From positions 1 through 8,434 of the forward strand of contig JAAUTT010000150.1 in the NCBI GenBank assembly GCA_012031335.1: a DNA stretch of 8,434 nt, written 5' to 3'. The notes beneath the pieces are model-generated. The model was not told where the DNA came from. It saw nothing but the letters and a program-made list of their open reading frames with translations, and made no database searches. The position numbers were made by a program, and so were the translations under genes. The stretch comes from Bacteroidales bacterium (GTDB taxonomy: Bacteria; Bacteroidota; Bacteroidia; Bacteroidales; JAAUTT01). Of this stretch, positions 1-7,895 are shown piece after piece (within the stretch, counting starts at the first letter, position 1; each line of letters starts with the position of its first letter).

Positions 1-1109
1 AAACATTTGTATTTGCAGAAACCTCTGTCGCACGATATATACGAAGCCCGCATATTGACCCAGGCTGCCGAAAAATATCAGGTAGTCACTCAAATGGGCG
101 ACCAGGGTGCATCGTGCGAGGGAATGCAGATTTTGCGCGAATGGATCGAAAGCGGAATTTTGGGTGATATTGAAAAGGTTTATTGCTGGACAGATCGTCC
201 TGTATGGCCGCAGGGAATTCCATGGCCAAAAGCAACCTCTAAAATTCCAAAAGAATTGAAATGGGATTTATGGTTAGGTACTGCCAGAGAAACCGGATAT
301 ATAGAAAATCTGGTCCCATTTAACTGGCGGGGATGGTGGGAGTTTGGAACAGGAGCATTGGGTGATATGGGCTGTCACATAATCGGTCCACCATTCAAAT
401 TGCTAAACCTGGGTTATCCTGTCGAAGTTTCAGGCAGTGCGAGTACAGTTTACAATGGAATTTTCTCCGAAGCGCAATATCCTGAAAGTGGTCCGGTTTC
501 AAGCTCAATAATGTTTACTTATAATCTTGAAAATGGTAAAAATCTTAACCTTTATTGGATGGATGGCGGGATTACACCTGATCGACCTGAAGAACTTGAA
601 CGTGATGGAAATATGAATGATATACTTGGCGATTTTACAGGATTAAACGATTATGAAGGAAGTACCTTGTTTGTTGGTACCAAAGGAAAGCAGCTTGTGG
701 TTGGGGTGGACGCAATCCTGTTTTGTTGCCGCTGTCGTTGAATAAAGTGATAAATGTTCCTAAAAAATACCTGCGTGTGCCAGGTGATATGGACGGCCAT
801 TACTGGCAATGGATAGATGCCTGTATTGCCGGTTATGGCAATGCTGAAGTGTCCTCCCCATTTGTTGGTTATGCCGGTCCGCTTACCGAAACAGTATTAA
901 TGGGTAACCTAATTCTCAGGAGCTTCAATATCAGGGAAACGATTACCCGAAAAGATCCGGTTTACGGAGAATTGAAAGGTTTCAATTTCCCCGGACGTTA
1001 CATCAAATATAAATGGGATGGTGAAAATATGAAAATTACAAATTTTGAACCAGCTAATCAGTTTATTAAAAGGGAATACCGGAACGGATGGGGAGAATTA
1101 AAATTATAA
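1..1109 (+). pseudogene. Gfo/Idh/MocA-family oxidoreductase, 5'-truncated by window edge, one frameshift
   Basis: This is the C-terminal part of an NAD(P)-dependent sugar or sugar-like oxidoreductase. The reading frame is open from base 1 (K-H-L-Y-L-Q-K-P-L), so the N-terminal Rossmann nucleotide-binding half starts outside the window. QKPL is the family's E/QKP motif. It is followed by the VVTQMGDQGAS stretch, the substrate-domain motif GTGALGDMGCH near 349-378, and a C-terminal DGENMKITNFEPANQF segment. This subgroup is common in Bacteroidota and is often annotated as a secreted dehydrogenase or, for relatives, GH109. Frame 1 is family-like to about 699. The matching continuation (G-W-G-G-R-N-P-V-L-L-P) is in frame 3 and runs to the TAA at 1107-1109, which needs one missing base at about 697-703. 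As sequenced, frame 1 ends at 741 with unrelated residues. It precedes an aminosugar isomerase gene by 70 bp. The family assignment is firm; the substrate is unknown. Confidence 0.85.
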
Positions 1110-1179
1110 AGTAACCCGACTAAATGAAAGCATTATGAATAATAAATCTGCGTTGAAATAATATGAATATAAATGTATT
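1110..1179. other. Short spacer between the oxidoreductase and agaI-like genes
   Basis: These are seventy AT-rich bases. I see no terminator stem, so transcription may continue into the isomerase gene. Confidence 0.4.
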
Positions 1180-1929
1180 ATGAAATATTTTCTATTTTAA
1201 AAACCTTCAAACTTTAAGTGAGTTTGCCGCTGAATTTCTCGACAAGGAAATTCAACAAAAAACAATCTTCTTCTGTGCGCTGCATCAGGAAGTTCACCAA
1301 CCGGAACATACACGAAACTGGCAGAGAGAAATGATATTGATACTTATAAAAATTTAAAGGTCATAAAACTTGATGAATGGGGAGGGATTCCGGCAAACCA
1401 TGAAGGCTCCTGCGAAACTTACCTGCAAAGTATTCTGGTTAAACCATTGAATATTAGGGAAGAGAATTATTATTCTTTTCAGAGTGAACCTTCCAGTCCT
1501 GAAGAAGAATGTAACCGAATTCAACAATTAATTTACCAAAATGGTCCAATTGATGCATGCGTACTTGGCCTTGGTATGAATGGTCATATTGCCTTTAACG
1601 AACCATCCACTTATTTGCAGGCCCATTGTCATGTAGCTGTTTTATCCGAAGCATCCATGAATCACCCCATGGCCAAAAATATGAAAAAGGACTCGGTTTA
1701 TGGACTTTCACTGGGAATGGCCGAACATCATGAATTCCAAAAAGAATAATCTTAATTGTTACCGGTAAAAACAAGACCGGTATTATCAGAGAATTTTTAA
1801 GCAAAAAAAATAACCACACAGTTGCCTGCTTCTTTCCTTTGGTTACATCCTGAAGTTTATTGCCTCATCGACAAAGAATCGTGCGATAAGGAAATAATGG
1901 AATTAATTGGAAAGGAAACGTCAAATTAA
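1180..1929 (+). pseudogene. agaI: Galactosamine-6-phosphate isomerase (AgaI/NagB family), five frameshifts
   Basis: The AgaI/NagB family isomerises and deaminates hexosamine-6-phosphates to ketose phosphates plus ammonia in the cytoplasm. Visible landmarks are the SGSSPTG phosphate loop (1285-1305), LDEW (1369-1380), GSCETYLQ, and the catalytic segment GLGMNGHIAFNEP (1567-1605). The C-terminal PASFLWLHPE is also present and matches remembered E. coli AgaI (PASFLWLHS) closely. Asn follows GM where NagB has Asp, as in AgaI. The start ATG at 1180 gives M-K-Y-F-L-F, then K-N-L-Q-T-L-S-E-F after one frame change. The frame changes needed are +1 near 1198 (T4/A5 run), -1 near 1277, +1 near 1724, +1 in the A5 at 1739-1743, and +1 in the A8 at 1803-1810. 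The frame-corrected protein is about 248 residues, the normal family size, with its stop at 1927. It sits 18 bp before the GH140-like gene, so co-transcription is likely. Assignment to AgaI rather than NagB is by recalled similarity. Confidence 0.8.
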
Positions 1930-1947
1930 AATAAAAATTAGCTTCTT

Positions 1948-3297
1948 ATGAAAACAAAACTTTTAATATTTATTTTGCTTGCAGGTATTTGCAGCTTAAA
2001 TGCACAAACACCTGCTTTCCCCTTGCATCCAAGTGAAAACGGGCGGTACCTTGTCGACAGCAATAAAAAACCCTTCTTTTATCAGGCCGAAACTCCTTGG
2101 CTCATTTTCATTAATCTCAATCCTGAGGATATGGGTAAATTAATGGATATCAGAATCAGTCAGGGATTTAGTGTTATTCAAACCATGGCATTAACAACCG
2201 AAACGAATGTCAATGGCGACAAGCCTTTTGTTGACAACGACTTATCCAAGCCAAACATTGCCTATTTTGAATATCTCCGCAAAGGGATAAAACTGGCAGG
2301 AGAAAAGGGATTGTTAGTAGGATTATCCACTGTTTGGAAGGGATGCTGCGGAGGTGACTGGAATGACATACTCACTCAGAACGGTCCTGAGAAATGCAGG
2401 AAATACGGCCAGTTTCTGGGGAAATATTTTGTGGATTGTCCTAATCTATACTGGATCCAGGGTGGCGACAACGACCCCAGGGAACATATTGATCATTACC
2501 GGGAAATTGCCCTGGGAATCCGCGAAAGTATACCAGATGCACTGCAAACGTATCATGCTTCCTCCGGGCATTCCAGCTCTGATGTAGTTAATTATCTTGA
2601 CAACTCCTGGCTCAACTTTACATGGACTTATACCTATTTTCGTAAAAAGCATAATGTTTGGATTTATGTAAGTGGTTGGGGTGAATTGCCTGAAGTTTAC
2701 GAAGTGAACCAGATTGAATACCGTAAATTTCCAATAAAACCTTTTGTGCTGGGCGAATCACAGTATGAAGGTGAAGATTCAGTATCATGCAAACCATTTA
2801 AAGCATCGGAAATTGTTCGACGCCAGGCATATTGGAGCTTACTTTCGGGAAGCTGTGGCCATGCCTATGGAAGCTGGAACTGGAAAGTTGGGAAGGATTG
2901 GCGAAAAGTGGAGAAAGATTCTGGTGCATGGGATATGCTGCATGTAAAGAACCTCTTCACCTCAATGGAATGGACAAAGCTTCAGCCCGATATTGATCGG
3001 CAGCTTATTAGTGAAGGTGCAGGCACATTTGGAAAAACAGACTATGCAACAGCAGCAATAAGTTCCGATAAACAATTTGCCCTAATTTACCTGCCTCCAA
3101 GTGCAACTGTGAAAAGAACCCTTGAATTAAACATGGACATGTTTAAAAAAGCAATGAAACTAACGTGGTTTGACCCTACCACAGGAAAAACAATATCCCT
3201 TTCCAATCAACACGTACCTGAAAAAGGGAAATATAAAATTACAAGTCCCGGTAAAAATGAGGATGGCTCTAATGACTGGGTGTTATTGATTAATTAA
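1948..3297 (+). CDS. Secreted GH140-like glycoside hydrolase (DUF4038 plus C-terminal collagen-binding-like domain)
   Basis: This 449-residue protein is the only full-length intact gene in the window. Residues 1-20 form a signal peptide (KTKLLIFILLAGICSLNAQ), so it is exported to the periplasm or surface. Residues ~25-345 match the apiosidase-like TIM-barrel family (PF13204, DUF4038, GH140). Landmarks are HPSENGRYLVD near the start, W-I-Q-G-G-D-N-D with Asp174, and F-V-L-G-E-S with Glu270. The spacing of these two acids is about the same as the catalytic Asp187/Glu284 pair I recall for Bacteroides apiosidase BT1012. Residues ~350-449 (I-Y-L-P-P-S, TWFDPTTGKT, closing DWVLLIN) fit the beta-sandwich domain PF12904 that usually follows DUF4038. 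GH140 founders remove apiose from rhamnogalacturonan II, but the wider family is poorly characterised, so the substrate here is open. The start is set by the signal peptide and by the preceding stop at 1929. Its neighbours are other sugar-metabolism genes on the same strand. Confidence 0.88.
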   Translation: MKTKLLIFILLAGICSLNAQTPAFPLHPSENGRYLVDSNKKPFFYQAETPWLIFINLNPEDMGKLMDIRISQGFSVIQTMALTTETNVNGDKPFVDNDLSKPNIAYFEYLRKGIKLAGEKGLLVGLSTVWKGCCGGDWNDILTQNGPEKCRKYGQFLGKYFVDCPNLYWIQGGDNDPREHIDHYREIALGIRESIPDALQTYHASSGHSSSDVVNYLDNSWLNFTWTYTYFRKKHNVWIYVSGWGELPEVYEVNQIEYRKFPIKPFVLGESQYEGEDSVSCKPFKASEIVRRQAYWSLLSGSCGHAYGSWNWKVGKDWRKVEKDSGAWDMLHVKNLFTSMEWTKLQPDIDRQLISEGAGTFGKTDYATAAISSDKQFALIYLPPSATVKRTLELNMDMFKKAMKLTWFDPTTGKTISLSNQHVPEKGKYKITSPGKNEDGSNDWVLLIN

Positions 3298-3399
3298 TAT
3301 TTTTACGCCAACTCGGGAACAACGTGGTGGTTGAAAAAGTGACTTAAGGAATGATTGCCCTGATATAATGTATCAATTGGTGCAAATAAAAAATGTAAA
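3298..3399. other. Spacer between the GH140-like and GH127-like genes
   Basis: This is about 100 bases without a convincing gene. There is no clear terminator or full promoter. An A-rich stretch (AAATAAAAAATGTAAA) sits just before the GH127-like ATG, as is usual for Bacteroidota translation starts. Confidence 0.4.
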
Positions 3400-5360
3400 A
3401 TGGAAAGAATCCTAAAAATTATCATACCAGTTTATTCATTCGTTATCTTATCGGGATGCGCTTTAAAGCATCCCGATACTAACGAACTACGATTCCCGGA
3501 ACTTTCTCATATCCAGCTTACCGGTGGTTTGCTTGGGGAACGCTACCGTGTAATAAATGAAACAACCATCTTTCATTGTATTGAAAAATGCAAAGAGGAA
3601 GGTTTGATTGAAAATTTCTCGCGTGCAGCCGGATTAACTGAGGGAGATTATCTGGGGCTGCCAAATGCAGATGAATTTGTATACAAACTGTTGAAGCTGC
3701 TTCTTACTTGTTGGAACAGAATTACAACAAAGAACTCGATTTAAAACTCGACTCCATTATCCGGTTAATTGCTGCTGCCCAGGAACCTGATGGTTACCTT
3801 CGCACTCCTCATACTATTTACTGGCTTAGAAATGGCAAAACACCCCGGGCAGAAAGATGGTCGAATCTCAACGGCGACCTGGAATTGTACTCAAGTGGGC
3901 ATTTGATAGAAGCTGCGGTTGCTCATTACAGAGCCACCGGCAAAAAAAACCTGCTGAACGTAGCTCTCAAAAATGTTAACCTTATTGATAGCTTGTTTGG
4001 TAAAGGCAAAGAACTCCAGGGTGTGGACATGATCCCCGAAATTGAACTTGCGCTTATAAAACTGTTTAAATTAACAGGCAATAAAAAACACCTGGAGCTT
4101 TCCAAATACTTTCTTTATGCACGAGGCGACAGCGCCGACCACAAACTGATGGGTCCTTTTTCGCTCGATCATAAGCCTCTTAAACAACAAAAACAGGCCG
4201 TAGGACACGCAACCTTTGCCTCATACATTTATTCAGCGGCTGCCGACATGGTAAACCTGGGTATCGATACCTCCTTCCGGGAGGTAATCCGAAACCTCTG
4301 GAACGACATCGTCTTTACGAAAATGAGTGTCAACGGAGGAATTGGCTCACGCCACGATAACGAAGGTTTCGGAGAAGCTTACGACTTTCCCGACCTTACG
4401 GCCTACAACGAAATTTGTGCCGCCGTGGGTTTCTGCAATCTTAACCAGCGCATGTTTCAAATGGAACAAAACGCTAAATATTTCGATGTCCTGGAACACA
4501 CCCTTTACAACAATCTTCTCTCAGGAATAGCGGCGCATGGAAAAGCTTTCTTTTATGTTTGTCCTACTGAATCCGATACTGCCTATAAGTTCAATCTGGG
4601 ATGGTGCCCGCCGGAGTATAAAGGGAACTTTGGTGGTGCCCGGGCTACGCGGAAAGAATGGCTGCCATGTGCCTGCTGCCCCCCCAACACTTGCAAGGTT
4701 TGTCGCTTCCTTACCTACGATGGTTTATGCCCAAAAAGGCAATACTTTATATGTAAACCTCTATACCGATAGTAAATCGACCCTTAACCTGAACGGGCAA
4801 GAGATTGAAATTATACAGAACACACAATATCCCTGGGATGGTGATGTAATAATTGAAGTTAACAGCACTAGTCCATTTAACGGACAAATAATGCTTCGTA
4901 TACCCTCATGGGTGAATAATTCTCCTGTGTGGGGCAATCTATACAACTATTTACCTCAAAATATATCTCCGGTAAGCATTAAACTCAACGGTGAAATACA
5001 AAATGTACAGCCTGATGAAACCGGTTATGTAATCCTCTCGCCCAAAGAGAACAGGAGCAAAATAACAATTCATTTTCCTATGGAGATTCGACAGGTTGTT
5101 GCGTTGGACAGTATTTCGCATCTGAAAGGAAAAGTTGCCCTGCAACGCGGCCCGATGTTGTATTGCTTCGAACAGCAGGATAATAACCAGGATTTGAGTT
5201 CTTTAACAATAAAGAATACCGGAAGTTTAGAAACTCAGGACAAAACTTTCTCTTTTGGTGAAACACGGGTTATAACCAACGGTGAAGCAACAGCTATACC
5301 TTATTTTCTCTGGAGTAACCGGGGAGAAAATAAAATGAAGTTTGGATCAGGAAAAAATAA
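3400..5360 (+). pseudogene. GH127-like beta-L-arabinofuranosidase lipoprotein (DUF1680), two frameshifts and probable stop loss
   Basis: This is a glycosidase of the DUF1680 family (GH127/GH146), which releases beta-L-arabinofuranose or related furanosides using a zinc-bound cysteine nucleophile. The N-terminus has a lipobox (V-I-L-S-G-C, Cys20), so a membrane-anchored protein is expected. The AAQEPDGYL, WSNLNGDLELYSSGHLIEAAVAH and GGIGSRHDNEGFGEAYDFPD stretches are family-typical. The zinc/catalytic set is complete: Glu and Cys of N-E-I-C (4410-4418) and the Cys pair of C-A-C-C-P-P-N (4674-4679). Frame 1 passes to frame 3 at ~3689-3692 (K-L-L to E-A-A-S-Y-L-L-E-Q; one missing base). Frame 3 returns to frame 1 at ~4689 (C-C-P-P-N to L-A-R-F-V-A-S-L; one extra base). 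As sequenced, the frame stays open to 5478. Adding one A to the A6 at 5352-5357 would create a stop at 5358-5360 and a protein of ~653 residues, near the ~658 I recall for HypBA1. That natural end is inferred. Confidence 0.85.
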
Positions 5361-5382
5361 CAAATTACCTTATAAAAAGATT

Positions 5383-5478
5383 ATGAGATTAATGTCAATT
5401 TTAACAATTTCAGCATGTTTATTGGCTTCATGCGAAAGCGGAAAGGAAGAAGGCCTCCATTGCCACGTATTATTTTAG
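5383..5478 (+). pseudogene. N-terminal stub of an unidentified lipoprotein, cut at a breakpoint
   Basis: The ATG at 5383 opens a short peptide whose first residues read like a Bacteroidota lipoprotein signal: [20 protein letters not shown], with lipobox L-A-S-C and an acidic tail (E-S-G-K-E-E). Coding-like character ends after about 22 codons, near 5448-5454. From there the DNA makes sense only as the minus-strand hydrolase, and the frame closes by chance at 5478. It lies in the same frame as the upstream GH127-like gene, so the current sequence reads through into it without a stop. The mature protein is missing, so its function cannot be named. A SusD-like, binding or hydrolase lipoprotein would be usual at this place in a glycan cluster, but nothing here shows that. 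Confidence 0.55.
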
Positions 5479-6321
5479 CAGATTTGGATACATTATTAAC
5501 TTCTGGATTTTCAATTATTTCCATACCATACTGACCTATTGCATATACCATTGAAACCCGGGATAGTTTTTCATCCGGAACATAATAATCAGTCTCGGTC
5601 ATTTTTAAAGGATTAAATATTCGCTCTTTATAGAATACATCCAATGATTTTCCTGATAAAACTTCGACTAAATATCCTAATACGTTTGTTGATTCTCCAT
5701 ATTGCCATCTTGTTCCAGGTTGATATTTTAAAGGAAGTTTTGCAATTTTTGAATTAAATCCTTTAAATTAACAGCATGCGAAATATCTGCTGCCCTGTAA
5801 AGTGAATCAACTGGACTATCTTCCATGCCACTGGCTAAACCTGAGGTATGAGTTAAAAGATTTCGAATTGTCATTGGCGCATGCTGCTCTTCTACATGTA
5901 TTCCATTTTTGTCTTTATATGAAAATACTTTCAAATTTCTAAACTCCGGAATATATTTAGCAACCGGATCATCCAATTGAAAAAAGCCATCCTCGTATAA
6001 AATCATCGCTGCTAAACTTGTAATTGGCTTTGTCATTGATGCAATTCTGAAAATCGCATTTAACTCCATTGGCTTGTCAACATTCATCAATCCGTATTTT
6101 TCAAATTTGACAATTTTATCGTGTCGGGCAACCATAACTATCATACCAGGAAGTTTCTTTTCGTCAACATATCTAAGCATAAGAGAGTCAATCTTATTTA
6201 GGCCTACTGACAATATGTCAATCTTTTCTGGTTCTGAGATTGAAGGGGTAATTTCCTGTTGGGAAAAACAAACCGGTGAAATTAAAAGTAAAATGAATAA
6301 GAGTTTATTTTTCATTTTCAT
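5448..6321 (-). pseudogene. Serine hydrolase, beta-lactamase/family VIII esterase fold, frameshifted and 3'-truncated
   Basis: This is a secreted member of the class C beta-lactamase-like serine hydrolases (PF00144), which act on esters or peptides. The start at 6321 gives M-K-M-K-N-K-L-L-F-I-L-L-L-I-S-P, a signal peptide ending near C-F-S-Q. An open extension upstream to 6408 comes from the intron-like relic and is not part of the gene. The nucleophile motif S-M-T-K is at residues 95-98 (codon 6039-6037), with the family block L-L-T-H-T-S-G-L further on. The second catalytic tyrosine is probably in [12 protein letters not shown] single missing G near 5742-5743 separates L-I-Q-K-L from the true continuation [11 protein letters not shown]. 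The protein ends abruptly after R-G-N-G-G-L at ~5450, where relatives continue (L-V-S-T-A-x-D-Y) for roughly another 100 residues with the HxG motif. The remaining downstream frame to 5381 is lipoprotein DNA read backwards. No active enzyme is expected as it stands. Confidence 0.8.
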
Positions 6322-6370
6322 AATTGGTTTATCATTTTGTGTATTTACTATGCCAACTAACCCATGCGTG

Positions 6371-6453
6371 GTCAAGTAGGAAAGGGCGTAAATTCCGCTA
6401 CGTTTCACGTAGGTAGCCCCGTTCAGCTCTAACCTCTCACGGAACTGTACATG
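6371..6453 (-). mobile_element. Probable 3'-end relic of a group II intron
   Basis: Read on the minus strand, this stretch starts with GTACAGTTCCGTGAGAGG, close to the domain V 3' arm and linker (GTACGGTTCYGTGAGAGG) seen at the ends of many bacterial group II introns. It then has a hairpin-forming stretch and ends in CCTACTTGAC, similar to the usual CCTACTCGAC/AY intron terminus at 6371. The 5' arm of domain V and all upstream domains and maturase are absent, because DNA right of ~6454 is AT-rich spacer. It lies 50 bp before the serine hydrolase start and after the DUF6599 stop on the same strand. The identification rests on remembered consensus, not on an alignment. Confidence 0.45.
6398..6412. 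repeat. Perfect 5-bp hairpin (CTACG-TTTCA-CGTAG) inside the intron-like relic
   Basis: CTACG at 6398-6402 and CGTAG at 6408-6412 are exact inverted copies with a five-base loop. On the minus strand it reads CTACGTGAAACGTAG. GGGGC and GCCC lie outside it on either side and could extend the stem with bulges, as expected for a domain VI-like hairpin before a group II intron 3' end. Confidence 0.5.
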
Positions 6454-6522
6454 ATAGTCTTCTCTCCAATTTTAATCTTCCAAACAATTACATGAAAACC
6501 AAATAAAAAAGTCCATTTATTA
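6454..6522. other. AT-rich spacer between the DUF6599 stop and the intron-like relic
   Basis: I see no coding frame, terminator stem or promoter here. The run AAATAAAAAAG lies about 20 bases past the DUF6599 stop codon but without a convincing GC stem in front of it. Confidence 0.4.
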
Positions 6523-7379
6523 TTACTTCAAATTCATATCGAGCAAAGCAGCATAATCCTGAAGAATTTTTGAATCGGCAGTATTATAAACACCACACAA
6601 ATATTTATTTTTCAGTATAATTTTCATTACCCCGTTGTATTTGTCTTTAAGGTCATATATACCTGGTTTCAGGTCAGCTATTTCCTTATTGTTATTTTTC
6701 AGAAAATTCTGAAGCATTGTTTTTGCTTCATCAGCACTATTATTGGCAATAATGAAAACATTAAAATTTGTCCCTTTAACCAAATAACTTGCTATAAATG
6801 CATTTTTAAGAAAACTATATCCCATAAAATTCTGATTGATATATTGTTCGGAGTTGGGAACTTTTCCTTCGAGCGGAAATAAAGCAAGTTGTTCAGGTAA
6901 TTTTGTTTCGGGATCGATTAGCGAAGCTATTTTTTCGCCCAGTTGACGAACAGATTTAACTTCCATTTCCGATTTTCCTGAACATCTAATTTTAACATAA
7001 TACCTTCCGGCGAAAAAATTTAAGTTGGCTTCTTCCTGATAACCCTGGCCACCAATTTTAAAATATACTGCTTTTGATGGCCTCTCCTGGCTGTAAATAC
7101 CAAATGCATCGTCGATCGATTGGTGGCGGTAAATTTCGAGGGTAATATATAAACCATTATCTGCTGTATAATCGCCCATAGTCATTTCTTCAAAATCATA
7201 AAGAAGATATCCATCAGCGGCACCGTCGATTATATCCCAGAGATTATCAGCTGTATAAGTATCCAGTTTTCAGGCTTTTTCCAGCCATCAAGATCTGGAA
7301 AATAAGCGGAGTTATCCTGGGCATTCACGAAAATGAAGGGAAGCATTAAAAAAATTATGGTTACAATATTTTTTTTCAT
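6523..7379 (-). pseudogene. DUF6599-family secreted protein, one frameshift
   Basis: This is a protein of unknown function. The start at 7379 gives a signal peptide (M-K-K-N-I-V-T-I-I-F-L-M-L-P-F-I-F-V-N-A-Q, residues 1-21), then F-P-D-L-D-G-W-K-K-P-E-N-W. One missing G between 7262 and 7263 throws the frame out after E-N-W. Restoring it gives D-T-Y-T-A-D-N-L-W-D-I-I-D-G-A-A-D-G-Y-L-L-Y-D, joining without a gap to the long downstream frame that begins with M-T-M-G-D-Y at 7185. The pattern Y-T-x-x-N-L-W-x-x-I-D/N-G-A-A-x-x-Y is what I associate with the DUF6599 family. The corrected length is 285 residues, with TAA at 6525-6523. The product should be periplasmic or exported. It is divergent from the small membrane protein gene across a 164-bp promoter-bearing gap. 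No catalytic motif is visible and no role can be proposed. Confidence 0.72.
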
Positions 7380-7442
7380 TTGAAAGAATTAAAGAGTTTA
7401 AATTCAGTTGTAAAGATTAAGTTTCATTGATGATCAAAATAT

Positions 7443-7470
7443 CAAAAATAAGCTAATCTTTAATTATCAA
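7443..7470 (-). promoter_or_regulatory. Candidate Bacteroidota-type promoter for the DUF6599 gene
   Basis: On the minus strand, TATTTTTG (7450-7443) fits the TAnnTTTG -7 box, and TTG (7470-7468) lies 17 bases upstream as a possible -33 box. The leader to the ATG at 7379 would be about 55-60 bases. The region is AT-rich, so chance matches are possible. Confidence 0.35.
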
Positions 7471-7492
7471 TGGTAAATACTCCAGGATACTT

Positions 7493-7518
7493 TTGGCAAC
7501 CGGTTTGTTTTATCTTTG
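7493..7518 (+). promoter_or_regulatory. Candidate Bacteroidota-type promoter for the small membrane protein gene
   Basis: TATCTTTG at 7511-7518 matches TAnnTTTG exactly and sits 25 bases before the ATG at 7544. A TTTTGG run at 7491-7496 supplies a TTG about 15 bases upstream, slightly closer than usual. Confidence 0.45.
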
Positions 7519-7543
7519 GAATTTTATTTTATAATTCAATCGA

Positions 7544-7895
7544 ATGGTTCGCACAAAATACTTCTACATCAGAAACGTTTCCAGAATATTGGGTTTAATT
7601 GCCTGTTTGTTTTATATATTTATTTCGGTAAAAGGTGGCCTGGCTCAGGTAATACAGGGAACCGGTAATAACCTTATTCCGTTTTTTCCCTATCTGGCAA
7701 TTTCAATTGCAGGGTATCTCATTGCTTATGTTCAGGAGCGTAAAGGCGGTATTATCATGCTGGTAGGTGGATCTGCACTTTTTGTATTTTTTTATGATTT
7801 ATTCGGGTGGAGTCGACTGGTCCAGGGCTTTGGTATATAGTATGCCTTTTTTGCTATGTGGTGCTGCTTTTACATACTTGAAAGATAAAGAATAA
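7544..7895 (+). pseudogene. Small four-helix integral membrane protein, one frameshift
   Basis: The family is not recognised. The ATG at 7544 follows a good promoter-like box and opens M-V-R-T-K-Y-F-Y-I-R-N-V-S-R. Hydrophobic segments follow at about residues 15-33 (ILGLIACLFYIFISV), 43-63 (LIPFFPYLAISIAGYLIAYV) and 66-88 (GGIIMLVGGSALFVFFYDLF). As sequenced it stops at 7840 after V-Q-G-F-G-I. Removing one G from the GGG at 7825-7827 gives V-Q-A-L-V-Y-S-M-P-F-L-L-C-G-A-A-F-T-Y-L-K-D-K-E, adding a fourth helix with a charged tail. The stop would then be at 7893-7895, exactly where the terminator stem begins. That coincidence supports the correction. The corrected length is 116 residues. It would sit in the inner membrane; its role is unknown. 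Confidence 0.65.

Noticed and set aside
1739..1810. A-runs in the isomerase gene as phase-variation or programmed-frameshift sites.
   Set aside because: Five separate frame changes in one ~750-bp gene, some outside homopolymers and in both directions, do not fit a single slippery or phase-variable site.
4680..4692. Programmed frameshift at the C6 run after the C-A-C-C motif of the GH127-like gene.
   Set aside because: The family match stays in the first frame through C-C-P-P-N after the C run. The change is at a single A (4689), with no stimulatory stem visible, and other genes show similar indels.
4761..5266. Short minus-strand open frames inside the GH127-like gene.
   Set aside because: They have no family resemblance or start context and are the antisense of well-conserved glycosidase sequence.
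6074..6379. Plus-strand open frame opposite the serine hydrolase, ending with a hydrophobic stretch.
   Set aside because: It is the antisense of the hydrolase N-terminus and signal peptide; the hydrophobicity comes from complementing the signal peptide codons.
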